The notes: generated from the sequence alone by a model not told the origin. A stretch of DNA of 64,000 nucleotides from Spongiactinospora sp. TRM90649 (GCF_029382225.1 NZ_JARLTC010000032.1:62001-126000), one strand, 5' to 3'; positions 23,491-32,289 are shown, counted from the first letter of the stretch. Translations and numbers: made by a program.

Positions 23491-24942
23491 ATGTCCTCTT
23501 CCGCTGACATCAACCGGCGTGCTCTGCTGCGCCGTATCGGACTCACCGCATTCGTCGCAGGCCCGGGGGCCGGTCTGCTGGCCGGTTGCGCCACCGCCGG
23601 AAGCGGATCGGGCGCCTCGGCGTCCCCCGCGGCCTCGGCGCCCGCCTCCGGGCTCGCGAACGCCGCGAACCCCTTCTCCGTGCAGGCCAACGCGCCGCTG
23701 GAGGTGGTCATCTTCAGCGGTGGATACACCGATGCGTACGCCACCAAGATCCACGAGCCGCTCTACAAGAAGAAGTACGCGCAGGCGACGATCAAGCACA
23801 CCGCCACACAGCGGATCGGCACCCAGCTTCGCCCGCGGTTCGTCAGCGGCGAGGCCCCCGACGTGGTCAACAATTCCGGATCCGACCCCCTCGACCTCGT
23901 CGCGCTCCAGGGGGAGGGCCACCTGGCCGACCTGACCGCGCTGTTCGACGCTCCCTCGGTGGACGACCCCGCCAAGAAGGTCAAGGACACCCTCACCGGC
24001 GGTGTCCTGGAGAACGCGCTCGTCGCGGGCAAGCCGCATGTGCTGAACTACACGGTGTCCCACCGCGGGCTCTGGTACAACGCCAAGCTGTTCGCGGAGA
24101 AGGGCTGGCAGCCGCCGACCACCTGGGACGCCTTCCTGGCGCTGTGCGAGCAGATCAAGGGCGCCGGGATCACGCCGTTCGCCTACCCGGGGCAGGTCGG
24201 CCCGTTCTACCAGACCTGGAACATCCTCTACACCGCCGCCAAGATCGGCGGTAACCAGGTGATCCTCGACATCGACAACCTGGTCGACGGAGCCTGGACC
24301 AAGGACGCCGTCATCAAGGCCGTGTCCGTCTGGGTGGACCTGCAGAAGCAGTTCGGCGACAAGGCGTACTTCGGCCTCGACCACACCCAGACCCAGCTCA
24401 AGCAGCTCCAGGGCAAGGTCGCGTTCTACCCGACGGGCTCGTGGCTTGAGAACGAGATGCAGAAGGAGATCCCGGACGACTTCGAGTACGCCGTCATGCC
24501 GATCCCGGCCGTGACCGGGGGCGACGTGATGCCCGCCGAGGCGTTCTTCGTCGGCGTCGGCGAGAACTTCTTCGTCTCCGCCCGGGGCAAGAACCCGCTG
24601 GGCGGCCTTGAGTACCTGCGCCTGATGCTCTCCAAGGAGGGCGCGCGCGGCTTCACCCAGGAGACCAAGAACCTCACCGTGGTCAACGGCTCGGCCGAGG
24701 GCGTGGACCTGCCGCCCGGCCTGAAGAGCGCGGCCAAGGTGCAGGACGCCGCCGGGCAGAACATCATCACCGACGCCCGCTACGAGGGCTGGTACAAGAA
24801 GCTCTACGACTACTCCCAGGCGCAGACCAACTCGGTGATGGCCGGTCGGATCACGCCCCAGCAGTTCGCCGAGAACATGCAGAAGAAGGCGGACGAGACC
24901 AAGAACGACAAGCGGATCACCAAGCAGACTCGGACCGTCTAG
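23491..24942 (+). CDS. ngcE: N-acetylglucosamine/chitobiose-binding lipoprotein NgcE
   Basis: 483-residue solute-binding protein of an amino-sugar ABC importer. ATG at 23491; weak ribosome binding site GGGAGC. The N-terminus has a twin-arginine stretch (NRRALLRRIG) and a lipobox LLAGC (Cys33), so it is probably a Tat-exported lipoprotein. The NgcE pattern is clear: VVNNSGSDPLDLVALQGEG, HRGLWYNAKLFAEKGWQPPTTWD and the C-terminal ARYEGWYKKLYDYSQ. In Streptomyces, NgcEFG imports GlcNAc and chitobiose. First gene of the ngcEFG operon. Confidence 0.88.
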   Translation: MSSSADINRRALLRRIGLTAFVAGPGAGLLAGCATAGSGSGASASPAASAPASGLANAANPFSVQANAPLEVVIFSGGYTDAYATKIHEPLYKKKYAQATIKHTATQRIGTQLRPRFVSGEAPDVVNNSGSDPLDLVALQGEGHLADLTALFDAPSVDDPAKKVKDTLTGGVLENALVAGKPHVLNYTVSHRGLWYNAKLFAEKGWQPPTTWDAFLALCEQIKGAGITPFAYPGQVGPFYQTWNILYTAAKIGGNQVILDIDNLVDGAWTKDAVIKAVSVWVDLQKQFGDKAYFGLDHTQTQLKQLQGKVAFYPTGSWLENEMQKEIPDDFEYAVMPIPAVTGGDVMPAEAFFVGVGENFFVSARGKNPLGGLEYLRLMLSKEGARGFTQETKNLTVVNGSAEGVDLPPGLKSAAKVQDAAGQNIITDARYEGWYKKLYDYSQAQTNSVMAGRITPQQFAENMQKKADETKNDKRITKQTRTV

Positions 24943-24944
24943 GG

Positions 24945-25859
24945 ATGCGGCGGCTACGCGCCCATCTGTTCGTCGTCGGGTTTCTCGCCGCCCCGGTGGC
25001 CCTCTATGTCGTCTTCGTGATCAGTCCGTATCTGCAGACGTTCCAGATCGCGCTGACCGACTGGCGAGGGGTGTCGGCCAACCCGAACTTCATCGGGCTG
25101 GAGAACTTCACCGCGCTCTTCAGCGACGAGGTCTTCTGGCAGGCGGTGCGACACCACGGCGTGCTCCTGGTCGCCCTGCCGCTGCTGACCATCTGCATCG
25201 CGCTGGCCTTCGCCTTCCTGCTGAATCTGGGCGGCGGGCAGCGCGGCGGCTCCATGCGAGGGGTCTGGGGGTCGAACTTCTACCGGGTGGTGTTCTTCTT
25301 CCCCCAGGTCCTCGCCGTGGCCGTGGTCGGCGTGCTGTTCCAGGCGGTCTACCGCCCGGACGACAGTGGCGTGATCAACGGCCTGCTGATCCGGGCCGGG
25401 ATGGAACCGGTCGGCTGGCTGACCGAGCCGAACATCGCCTTCTGGGCGATCATCGCGGTGATGGTCTGGCAGGCGGTCGGCTTCTACGTGGTCCTGTTCT
25501 CCGCGGGCATGGCGGCGATCCCCAAGGACGTCTTCGAGGCCGCGGCCCTGGACGGGGCCGGCCGGTTCCGGCTGTTCTTCAACGTCACCCTGCCCCTGCT
25601 GTGGGACACCCTCCAGGTGGGGTGGGTGTACCTGGGCATCGCGGCGTTCGACGGCTTCGCCCTGGTGCAGGTCCTCTCGGTGGACCGGGGCGGCCCGGAC
25701 AACTCCACCACCGTGCTGCCACTGGAGATCTGGAAGACCGCGTTCAGCTACTCCGAGTTCGGCTATGCCTCGGCGATGGGTGTCGCGCTGTTCTTCCTGA
25801 CCCTCACCTTCGCCGCGCTGACCCTGCGGGTGTCCAGGCGCGACCGGATCGAGCTGTGA
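24945..25859 (+). CDS. ngcF: Amino-sugar ABC transporter permease NgcF
   Basis: 304 residues, ATG at 24945 two bases after the ngcE stop. Six hydrophobic helices and a MalF-type EAA loop (EAAALDGAGRFRLFFNVTLP). Forms the membrane channel with NgcG. The operon encodes no ATPase; in Streptomyces the shared MsiK ATPase energises such transporters, and the same is likely here. Confidence 0.88.
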   Translation: MRRLRAHLFVVGFLAAPVALYVVFVISPYLQTFQIALTDWRGVSANPNFIGLENFTALFSDEVFWQAVRHHGVLLVALPLLTICIALAFAFLLNLGGGQRGGSMRGVWGSNFYRVVFFFPQVLAVAVVGVLFQAVYRPDDSGVINGLLIRAGMEPVGWLTEPNIAFWAIIAVMVWQAVGFYVVLFSAGMAAIPKDVFEAAALDGAGRFRLFFNVTLPLLWDTLQVGWVYLGIAAFDGFALVQVLSVDRGGPDNSTTVLPLEIWKTAFSYSEFGYASAMGVALFFLTLTFAALTLRVSRRDRIEL

Positions 25860-25869
25860 GAGGAGGGTC

Positions 25870-26772
25870 ATGGCCACGCGCACAATCGTCAAAGGAGAGA
25901 CGGACGGCCAGGTGACGCACCGCAGGCCTCGCGCCCGCCGCAGCGACACCGGGGTCTTCGGCACGCTCTCTCATGTCGCCCTGTTCGTCTGGGCGCTGCT
26001 GGTGATCGTCCCGCTGGTGTGGACCTTCCTGGCGTCCTTCAAGGACAACACCGAACTGTTCGGCGACGCCTGGTCGTTGCCGGCCGAGCTGCGCTGGGAC
26101 AACTGGGGCCGGGCCTGGGACCGGGCCCACGTCGGCCAGTACATGCTCAACAGCGTGATCGTGGTGGCCTTCGGCACGGCGGGCACCATGCTCCTCGGCT
26201 CGATGGCCGCGTATGTGCTGGCCCGGTACCGCTTCCCCGGAAACCGGGCCGTCTACTACCTGTTCGTCTCCGGCATGGCGTTCCCGGTGTTCCTGGCGCT
26301 GGTCCCGCTGTTCTTCGTGGTGAAGCAGCTCGGCCTGCTCAACAGCCACGTGGGACTGGTGCTGGTCTACATCGCCTACTCGCTGCCGTTCACCGTGTTC
26401 TTCCTCACCGCCTTCTTCCGTACGCTGCCGACCTCGGTGGCCGAGGCGGCGATGATGGACGGCTGCTCGCACACGAGGACGTTCTTCCAGGTCATGCTGC
26501 CGATGGCCAAACCAGGCATGATCAGCATTGGCATCTTCAACGTGCTCGGCCAGTGGAACCAGTACCTGCTTCCCCTGGTACTGCTCTCCGGTGACCGAGA
26601 GAAATGGGTGATAACCCAGGGCATCGCCGACATCTCCACGATCGCCGGATACGAATCCGACTGGCCGGCGCTGTTCGCGGCGCTCAGCATGGCGATCATC
26701 CCGGTGCTGGTGGTCTACATCATCTTCCAGCGGCAGATCCAGTCCGGACTGACGGCGGGCGCTATCAAGTAG
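25870..26772 (+). CDS. ngcG: Amino-sugar ABC transporter permease NgcG
   Basis: 300 residues, ATG at 25870 after GAGAGGAGGGTC. A basic cytoplasmic N-terminus (about 30 residues) precedes six helices. EAA loop: EAAMMDGCSHTRTFFQVMLP; MalG-type ending (IFQRQIQSGLTAGAIK). Partner of NgcF. A short GGGCCC/GGGCCC hairpin (26772-26788) overlaps the stop codon and may end the operon. Confidence 0.88.
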   Translation: MATRTIVKGETDGQVTHRRPRARRSDTGVFGTLSHVALFVWALLVIVPLVWTFLASFKDNTELFGDAWSLPAELRWDNWGRAWDRAHVGQYMLNSVIVVAFGTAGTMLLGSMAAYVLARYRFPGNRAVYYLFVSGMAFPVFLALVPLFFVVKQLGLLNSHVGLVLVYIAYSLPFTVFFLTAFFRTLPTSVAEAAMMDGCSHTRTFFQVMLPMAKPGMISIGIFNVLGQWNQYLLPLVLLSGDREKWVITQGIADISTIAGYESDWPALFAALSMAIIPVLVVYIIFQRQIQSGLTAGAIK

Positions 26773-26890
26773 GGCCCGACCAGGGCCCAAGTAGGGAATG
26801 TGGACAATAGGGAGAGTCGCGCTTAGTGATGGAATGATTACGCTTTAGAGTGGGTGGTGCTCGACCTTCGACTCCAGGGGAGATCCCGCG

Positions 26891-27730
26891 ATGCGCCGCC
26901 CACTCAGTCGCCCACTCAGTCGCTCATTCGGTCGCTCATTCAGCCGCCGCCGTCATGTCCATGTCGTCATGCTCGCCGTCCTGGGGGCCGCGGCCGCCAC
27001 GGCCTGCTCCCCGCAGCAGGGGGCGCCGCAGGCCCAGGGGGCGGGCGCGGCCGCGACCGAGTCGCCGACGGCCTCGCCCACGGCCTCGCCGAGCGGCGCC
27101 ACGATCCGCCTGTCGGGCGAGGGCACCTTCGCTCCCTACAAGGAGGGCGAGAAGGCGATCGTCTATGACGAGAAGCTGGTCCCCTCGGGCGCGAAGGCCG
27201 ATGTCTCGGTCAAGACGGAGGGCGAGGAGACGATCTCCAAGCTCGACGTGGAGGGCCTCCTGCCCGACCGCCAGTACGGCGCGCACCTGCACGTCAACCC
27301 GTGCGGCCAGACCCCGGACAGCTCCGGCCCGCACTTCCGCGGCGAGGAGCAGGGCGGCACGGCCTCGCCGTCGCCCAGCGGCGGCACCGAGAGCCCCACG
27401 GTGACCCCGGAGGGCAGCCCGACGGGCGCCACCGAGAGCCCCGCGGAGAGTCCCGCTGAGAGCCCCACCGGCACGCCCGAGGGCAGCCCGACCGGCTCGC
27501 CCACCGCGGAGGGCCCGGCCAACCCCACCAACGAGGTGTGGCTCGACTTCAAGACCAACGGCGAGGGCGACGCCGAGGCCAAGGCCCGCCAGCCCTGGGC
27601 GCTCACCGCGGGCCGCCTGCCCGGCTCCCTGGTCATCCACGCCAAGCCCACCACCACCTCCGGCGCCCACGCCGGCGAGGCGGGCGACCGCGTGGCCTGC
27701 CTGACCCTCAGCCCCACTTCCGGCGACTGA
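26891..27730 (+). CDS. Copper-only SodC-like lipoprotein with P/T/S-rich insertion
   Basis: 279 residues from ATG at 26891 (AGGGGAG upstream). Signal peptide with lipobox ATAC (Cys39). A Cu/Zn superoxide dismutase-like beta-barrel can be traced: AHLHVNPCG (H132, H134, C138), GPHF (H148), LVIHA (H250) and GDRVACLTL (C270). The four copper-type histidines and the disulphide cysteines are present. The segment that should carry the two zinc histidines and the aspartate is replaced by about 57 residues of Ser/Pro/Thr/Glu repeats (153-209). M. tuberculosis SodC is also zinc-free. Activity is not proven. Confidence 0.7.
   Translation: MRRPLSRPLSRSFGRSFSRRRHVHVVMLAVLGAAAATACSPQQGAPQAQGAGAAATESPTASPTASPSGATIRLSGEGTFAPYKEGEKAIVYDEKLVPSGAKADVSVKTEGEETISKLDVEGLLPDRQYGAHLHVNPCGQTPDSSGPHFRGEEQGGTASPSPSGGTESPTVTPEGSPTGATESPAESPAESPTGTPEGSPTGSPTAEGPANPTNEVWLDFKTNGEGDAEAKARQPWALTAGRLPGSLVIHAKPTTTSGAHAGEAGDRVACLTLSPTSGD
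26897..26944 (+). repeat. Four 12-bp in-frame tandem repeats in the signal peptide
   Basis: CGCCCACTCAGT twice, then CGCTCATTCGGT and CGCTCATTCAGC. Each unit encodes R-P-L-S or R-S-F-G/S, so copy-number change would lengthen the basic n-region of the lipoprotein signal by four residues without a frameshift. Confidence 0.85.
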
Positions 27731-27754
27731 GACCCTCAGAGGGCCCTGCCAGGC

Positions 27755-29425
27755 TCAGAGGGCACGGAGGAACCGGGCGGCGATCGGGAGGGCCGACTTG
27801 CGGGCCGGGCCGCCGTCCTTGACCAGTACGGCGAAGGCCACGTCCTCGTGGTAGCCGATGAACCAGGCGTCGGGGGTGTCGCCTGGGGATGTCTGCGTGA
27901 CGCCCGCGTGCCCGGCGGATCCCTTCACCAGCCGGTGCGCGGCCGCCTCCGCGCGGAGCATGGAGCGGAGTCCGCCCAGCACGCCCTTGGGCACCCGCGA
28001 CTCGCGTGGCCCGGCCTTGTCCAGGGCTCGGGCCGCGCGTGCCGTGAGGAGCCGTGGCGGGTGCCACGTGCCGCTCTCCACTGCCGCAGCGACCAGGGCC
28101 ATGCATAACGGGGTCGCCTTCACCCCGCCGCCCCCCACCGCGTTGTACGCCAGACGCCGCTCGCCGCGCGGCGGGCTCCCGCAGGTGCCGCCCACTCCCG
28201 AGGCGAGCCTGCGCCCGAACCCCAGTGCGGCGGCCTGCCCGGCGAGCTCGCCCTTGTCCAGCCGGTCCACGGCCTGCCGCGCGAAGGCCGTGTCACACGA
28301 CAGCTCGAACGCCTTGGCCAGGCTCAGCGTGCCGTGCGCGACCTTGCCCGGGTTGGCGATCGGTCCCGCCTTGGTCCCGGCCGGTGTGAAGTCGCGGGGG
28401 CAGGACACCTTGCTCTCCGGCGTCATGCCCGCCGACAGCAGAGCGGCGGCGGTCACCACCTGGAACGCTCCGCCCGGCGCGGACGCCTGCTCGAACGCGC
28501 CCCGGTCGGTGAGCGCCCTGTCGCGCGTGGGGACGTCGTCTCCCCGGGGGGCGGTGCCGGTGCCGCTGGGCGAAGGCGAACGGGCCCCCGTGGGGCCCGC
28601 GGAGGGAGCCACGCCTCTGGCGGGCTCCGGCGGGGGGATGTCCTCGCGGCCCAGGCGGTCGGCGACGGCCAGGACCTCGCCGGTGCCCGCCCGTACCGCG
28701 ACGATCGCGGCGGCCTGCGGCACGCCGTCCAGGGCCCGTGCCGCGGCGGCCTGGATGGGCCGGGACAGCGTGGTGCGGATTTCGCGGGTCGGCGGCGGCT
28801 GGTAGGTGACCAGCCGCCTGGCGCGCCCGCCGCGCACCGCCTCGATCGCCCAGCCGGAGGCGGCGCCGCCCAGGCGGCGGCCCAGCTCGGCCAGGTACGG
28901 CTCGGCGGCGTGGTCCCTGGGCATCTGCTCGCCGCCGCTGGTGAGCAGTTCGGCGGTCGGCACCCTGATCGAGGTCAGTCGCAGCGATCCGCCGTCCCGC
29001 AGGGCCGGGTGCATGGTCTCCGGGCCCCAGATCACCTTCCACTGCCGGTTCCGCACGCCGAGGCGCACCGTGCCGCCGAACGGCCAGGGCCCGAGGTCGC
29101 GCACCTGCCGGGTGCCCTCGAAGGGGATCCGCGCCGACTCCTCGCCCTGCTTGATGACAAGCCGTCCCAGTTGCACAGAGATGGCGGTGACGCGCAGGTC
29201 GCGGTCGAAGTAGCGGTGGCGTTCGGTGAAGTCGGCCGGTGGGTCGGCGACGAGCGCGCGCATGGCGGCGAGGTCGCCGGCTCGCCAGGCGGCCAGATAG
29301 GCTCGCGCGACGTCGTCAGGGGTGCCCTCGATGGGGCGCAGGCGCGGGTACAGCGCGAAGGCGCCGGCTCCTCCCATGACGACGAGCGCGACGGCAAGCA
29401 GCACGAGCAGCCTTCTCATCGGCAT
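27755..29425 (-). CDS. Penicillin-binding-protein-like protein without catalytic motifs
   Basis: 556 residues from ATG at 29425 (GGGAAG eight bases upstream). One N-terminal membrane anchor (residues 3-27), an NTF2-like MecA_N domain (about 32-150), a dimerisation-like stretch, then a transpeptidase fold from about 225. All three active-site motifs are altered: the SxxK motif (PGSTFK in relatives) is PGGAFQ (317-322), SxN is SCD (376-378), and KTG is KGS (501-503). It should not acylate with penicillin. It may be a scaffold or regulator of cell-wall synthesis, or a decoy. The reading frame is intact. It is convergent with the SodC-like gene. Confidence 0.8.
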   Translation of the reverse strand: MPMRRLLVLLAVALVVMGGAGAFALYPRLRPIEGTPDDVARAYLAAWRAGDLAAMRALVADPPADFTERHRYFDRDLRVTAISVQLGRLVIKQGEESARIPFEGTRQVRDLGPWPFGGTVRLGVRNRQWKVIWGPETMHPALRDGGSLRLTSIRVPTAELLTSGGEQMPRDHAAEPYLAELGRRLGGAASGWAIEAVRGGRARRLVTYQPPPTREIRTTLSRPIQAAAARALDGVPQAAAIVAVRAGTGEVLAVADRLGREDIPPPEPARGVAPSAGPTGARSPSPSGTGTAPRGDDVPTRDRALTDRGAFEQASAPGGAFQVVTAAALLSAGMTPESKVSCPRDFTPAGTKAGPIANPGKVAHGTLSLAKAFELSCDTAFARQAVDRLDKGELAGQAAALGFGRRLASGVGGTCGSPPRGERRLAYNAVGGGGVKATPLCMALVAAAVESGTWHPPRLLTARAARALDKAGPRESRVPKGVLGGLRSMLRAEAAAHRLVKGSAGHAGVTQTSPGDTPDAWFIGYHEDVAFAVLVKDGGPARKSALPIAARFLRAL

Positions 29426-29495
29426 ACGGTTTCTTCCCAGGGGGTGCTGTCTCCCAGGGGTATACCAGAACGAACACGGCAAAAAGGACCTAACA

Positions 29496-29513
29496 ATGAA
29501 AGATCCGGCGTGA
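29496..29513 (+). CDS. Five-codon leader ORF (MKDPA) coupled to the next gene
   Basis: ATG at 29496 has the best ribosome binding site of the region (AAAAAGGACC, 29481-29490). It encodes MKDPA and stops at TGA 29511-29513, which overlaps the ATG of the next gene (TGATG). The next start has no Shine-Dalgarno sequence of its own, so ribosomes probably reach it by termination-reinitiation. Confidence 0.5.
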   Translation: MKDPA

Positions 29514-30364
29514 TGGCCAGGCGTACCGCCCGCGATCCCGAGCCGGGTCGTTACGCGGTGTCCTACGGAGAGGTCGAACTGCTCCGCGACCTGGACCGGC
29601 CCAACGGCTGGATCCTTACCTGCGAGGGGGTCCCGCAGTCCTACGTGGATCTGGACGATCCCCTTTATCTCGACTTCGAGTACGTCCGGCTGATGGCCGA
29701 CGTGATCGACCTGCTCGACGAGGGCCCGCTCGACGCCGTGCACGTCGGCGGGGGAGCCTGCACGATCCCGCGCTACGTGGCCGCCTCCCGGCCCGGCTCC
29801 CGTCAGATCGTGGCCGAGCGCGACGCCGCCCTGGTGCAGCTCGTCCGCGACCAGCTACGGCTGAAGTCGGTGCCCCGGCTGAAGGTGCGCATCGACGACG
29901 GGCGCGCGGCCGTCGCGGGCATCTGGGACGACTCGGCCGACCTCGTGGTGCTCGACGCCTTCACCGGCGCGGTGATGCCGGTCGAGCTGGCCACCGTCGA
30001 GTACCTGGGCGATCTCGCGCGGATCCTGCGGCACCGGGGCACCCTGCTGGTCAACCTGGCCGACGGCAAGGGCCTCGGGTTCGTGCGCAGGTTCGCGGCC
30101 ACCGTGATCGAGACGTTCCGGCACGCGGCCCTGCTGGCAGATCCCGGGGTGATGCGGGGGCGCCGGTTCGGCAACCTGATCCTGGCCGCGTCGCGCGTCG
30201 AGCTGCCCGTGGACGCCCTCGTCCGCCGCGCGGCCGGAGGGCTCACCCAGGCCCGGTGCGTGCACGGCGAGGCCCTGACGCGCTTCGTGGCGGGCGCCGC
30301 GCCGATCAGGGACGGCCAGGCCGTCATCACCCCCGTGCCGCCGCCCGCCGTCTTCGGCTCCTAG
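29513..30364 (+). CDS. Spermidine-synthase-like methyltransferase-fold protein
   Basis: 283 residues from ATG at 29513. Rossmann core of the spermidine synthase family: AVHVGGGACTIPRYVAASRPGS (where GGGDG is usual), IVAERDAALVQLVRDQL and DLVVLDAFTGAVMP. The aspartates that bind the aminopropyl acceptor are not all evident, as in the many actinobacterial SpeE-like proteins whose substrate is unknown. A five-codon ORF overlaps its start. The divergent upstream neighbour is the PBP-like gene; lysine 6-aminotransferase follows 128 bases downstream. Confidence 0.75.
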   Translation: MARRTARDPEPGRYAVSYGEVELLRDLDRPNGWILTCEGVPQSYVDLDDPLYLDFEYVRLMADVIDLLDEGPLDAVHVGGGACTIPRYVAASRPGSRQIVAERDAALVQLVRDQLRLKSVPRLKVRIDDGRAAVAGIWDDSADLVVLDAFTGAVMPVELATVEYLGDLARILRHRGTLLVNLADGKGLGFVRRFAATVIETFRHAALLADPGVMRGRRFGNLILAASRVELPVDALVRRAAGGLTQARCVHGEALTRFVAGAAPIRDGQAVITPVPPPAVFGS

Positions 30365-30492
30365 CGCGGACCGGAGCTCGGTCGTAGCCGAAAATCTTCC
30401 CTTTAGTATCCTCGTCAGGCGTAATTTTTCCACATAGGGTCGTATGGAACGGGGAATCATAAGGCGTAGCTACCAGGCGTTCTGGAGGGGAC

Positions 30493-31794
30493 ATGGACCT
30501 GCGTGACCGGCTGTCCCGGCACATGCTCATCGACGGGTTCCGCCTCGAACCCGACCTCGACCGCAGCCGGGGGTCCTGGCTGCACGACGCGCGCACCGGG
30601 CGGCGACTCCTCGACTTCTACACCTTCTTCGCCTCGGCCCCGCTGGGCGTCAACCCGTTCGACGACGATCCGGAGTTCCTGGCCCTGCTGGGCAGGGTCG
30701 CGGCCAACAAGCCCGCCAACTCCGACCTCTACACGACCCATCTGGCCGACTTCGCCGACACGTTCGCGCGCGTGCTCGGCGATCCCGCGCTGCCGCACCT
30801 GTTCTTCGTCGAGGGCGGCGCGCTGGCCGTCGAGAACGCGCTGAAGACCGCCTTCGACTGGAAGAGCCGGCACAACGAGGCGCGCGGCAGGTCGCCGGAG
30901 CTGGGCACGAAGGTGCTCCACCTGACGCGGGCCTTCCACGGCCGCAGCGGCTACACGCTCTCGCTGACCAACACCGATCCGGTCAAGACGGAGCGGTTCC
31001 CCACCTTCGGATGGCCGCGTGTGGACGTACCCGCCGTGCACATCTACCAGGACGCCCCGGGCGGCGTGGAGGCCGCCGAACGGCGGGCCCTGGACCAGGC
31101 CCGCGCGGCGTTCGCGGAGCACCCGCACGACATCGCGTGCTTCATCGCCGAGCCCATCCAGGGGGAGGGCGGCGACAACCACATGCGGGCGGAGTTCCTG
31201 CTGGCCATGCAGGACCTGTGCCGCGAGAACGACGCGCTGTTCGTGCTGGACGAGGTGCAGACCGGCGGCGGCTCCACCGGTACGCCGTGGGCCTACCAGC
31301 AGCTCGGGCTGGAGCCCGACGTGGTGGCCTTCGCGAAGAAGATCCAGGTGGGCGGGATCATGGCAGGTCGCCGGGTGGACGAGGTGCGGGGCAACGTCTT
31401 CCAGATCAGCGGCCGGATCAACTCCACCTGGGGCGGCGGGCTCGCCGACATGGTCAGGTCGCGGCGGATGCTGGAGATCGTCGAGCGGGACGGGCTGATC
31501 GAGCGCGCCGCCGAACTCGGCGAGCGCCTGCTTGCCGGGCTGCACAAGCTGCAGGCCGAGCACCCCGACCTGGTCTCGGCCGCTCGGGGCAGGGGTCTGA
31601 TGTGCGCCTTCGACCTCCCCGACGGCGCCACGAGAGACGCCCTGCTGGCCCGGATCAGGGACGACGGCGGCGTGCTGCTGCTGCCGTGCGGCGAGCGCTC
31701 GCTGCGCGTGCGCCCGGCCCTGTCGGTGAGCGCGGACGAGATCGACTACGGCGTCGCCGCGATGGCCGCCGCGGTGGCCGCGCACCAGCGGTGA
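30493..31794 (+). CDS. lat: L-lysine 6-aminotransferase
   Basis: 433 residues from ATG at 30493 (GGAGGGG upstream). Class III PLP enzyme: FFVEGGALAVENALKTAFDWK, AFHGRSGYTLSLTNT, AEPIQGEGGDNH, VLDEVQTGGGSTG and the PLP lysine in FAKKIQVGG (K282/K283). NSTWGGGLADMVR matches Lat. It transfers the epsilon-amino group of lysine to 2-oxoglutarate, giving aminoadipate semialdehyde (piperideine carboxylate): lysine catabolism, stress or dormancy response, or beta-lactam precursor supply. No beta-lactam synthesis genes are adjacent. Confidence 0.88.
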   Translation: MDLRDRLSRHMLIDGFRLEPDLDRSRGSWLHDARTGRRLLDFYTFFASAPLGVNPFDDDPEFLALLGRVAANKPANSDLYTTHLADFADTFARVLGDPALPHLFFVEGGALAVENALKTAFDWKSRHNEARGRSPELGTKVLHLTRAFHGRSGYTLSLTNTDPVKTERFPTFGWPRVDVPAVHIYQDAPGGVEAAERRALDQARAAFAEHPHDIACFIAEPIQGEGGDNHMRAEFLLAMQDLCRENDALFVLDEVQTGGGSTGTPWAYQQLGLEPDVVAFAKKIQVGGIMAGRRVDEVRGNVFQISGRINSTWGGGLADMVRSRRMLEIVERDGLIERAAELGERLLAGLHKLQAEHPDLVSAARGRGLMCAFDLPDGATRDALLARIRDDGGVLLLPCGERSLRVRPALSVSADEIDYGVAAMAAAVAAHQR

Positions 31795-31840
31795 ACGGCC
31801 CTCCGGCGAAGCCCGGAGGCCGCACCGGAAGGCCGCGCAC

Positions 31841-31871
31841 ACGGCCCGTCGTGATCGTCACGGCGGGCCGT
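31841..31871 (+). terminator. Terminator hairpin after lat
   Basis: The arms at 31841-31854 and 31858-31871 (ACGGCCCGTCGTGA and TCACGGCGGGCCGT) form a 14-bp stem with one G-T pair and a three-base loop, 47 bases after the stop. A smaller CTCCGG/CCGGAG hairpin lies at 31801-31818. Confidence 0.65.
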
Positions 31872-32031
31872 TCGCGTGCACGAGATGTTCCCGGGGTCAC
31901 CCGTCCGGGTCGCCCGCTGGAACGGGGTCCTAGGGCCGTGCGCCGCGTGTCCGGACGCGGCGTGCGGCCCTGGTCGGGCGAATGGGTCGCGAGTGGGCAG
32001 GTCGCGACCGGGTGTCACAGGGGGCGGGCGG

Positions 32032-32289
32032 TCAGACCCGCTCCTCCCCGGGTGAGACGCTGCGCCACAGGCCGATCGCGGTACCACGGGAGTCCACGCC
32101 GAGCTTGGCGTAGATCCGGTTGACGTGGTTCTTGACCGTCTTCTCGCTGAGGAAGAGGCGCTGGGCGATCTCCCCGTTGGAGTGACCTGTCGCGATCAGC
32201 TCCATGACTTCGATCTCACGCTTGCTCAAGCCCGCGTCGAGCCGTACGTCTGTGCGTCCGGCTCCGGTAGCGGGGTCTTCGACTCTCAT
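32032..32289 (-). CDS. Small LuxR-type DNA-binding protein
   Basis: 85 residues, little more than a LuxR-family helix-turn-helix: LSKREIEVMELIATGHSNGEIAQRLFLSEKTVKNHVNRIYAKLGV. There is no receiver or ligand domain, only a 20-residue N-terminal extension. Stand-alone HTH regulators of this size are frequent in actinobacteria (WhiE/BldB-like context not seen here). The start at 32289 has GGAGG-like bases upstream (CACCGGAGGCCGG). Lies between lat and tRNA-His. Confidence 0.82.
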   Translation of the reverse strand: MRVEDPATGAGRTDVRLDAGLSKREIEVMELIATGHSNGEIAQRLFLSEKTVKNHVNRIYAKLGVDSRGTAIGLWRSVSPGEERV

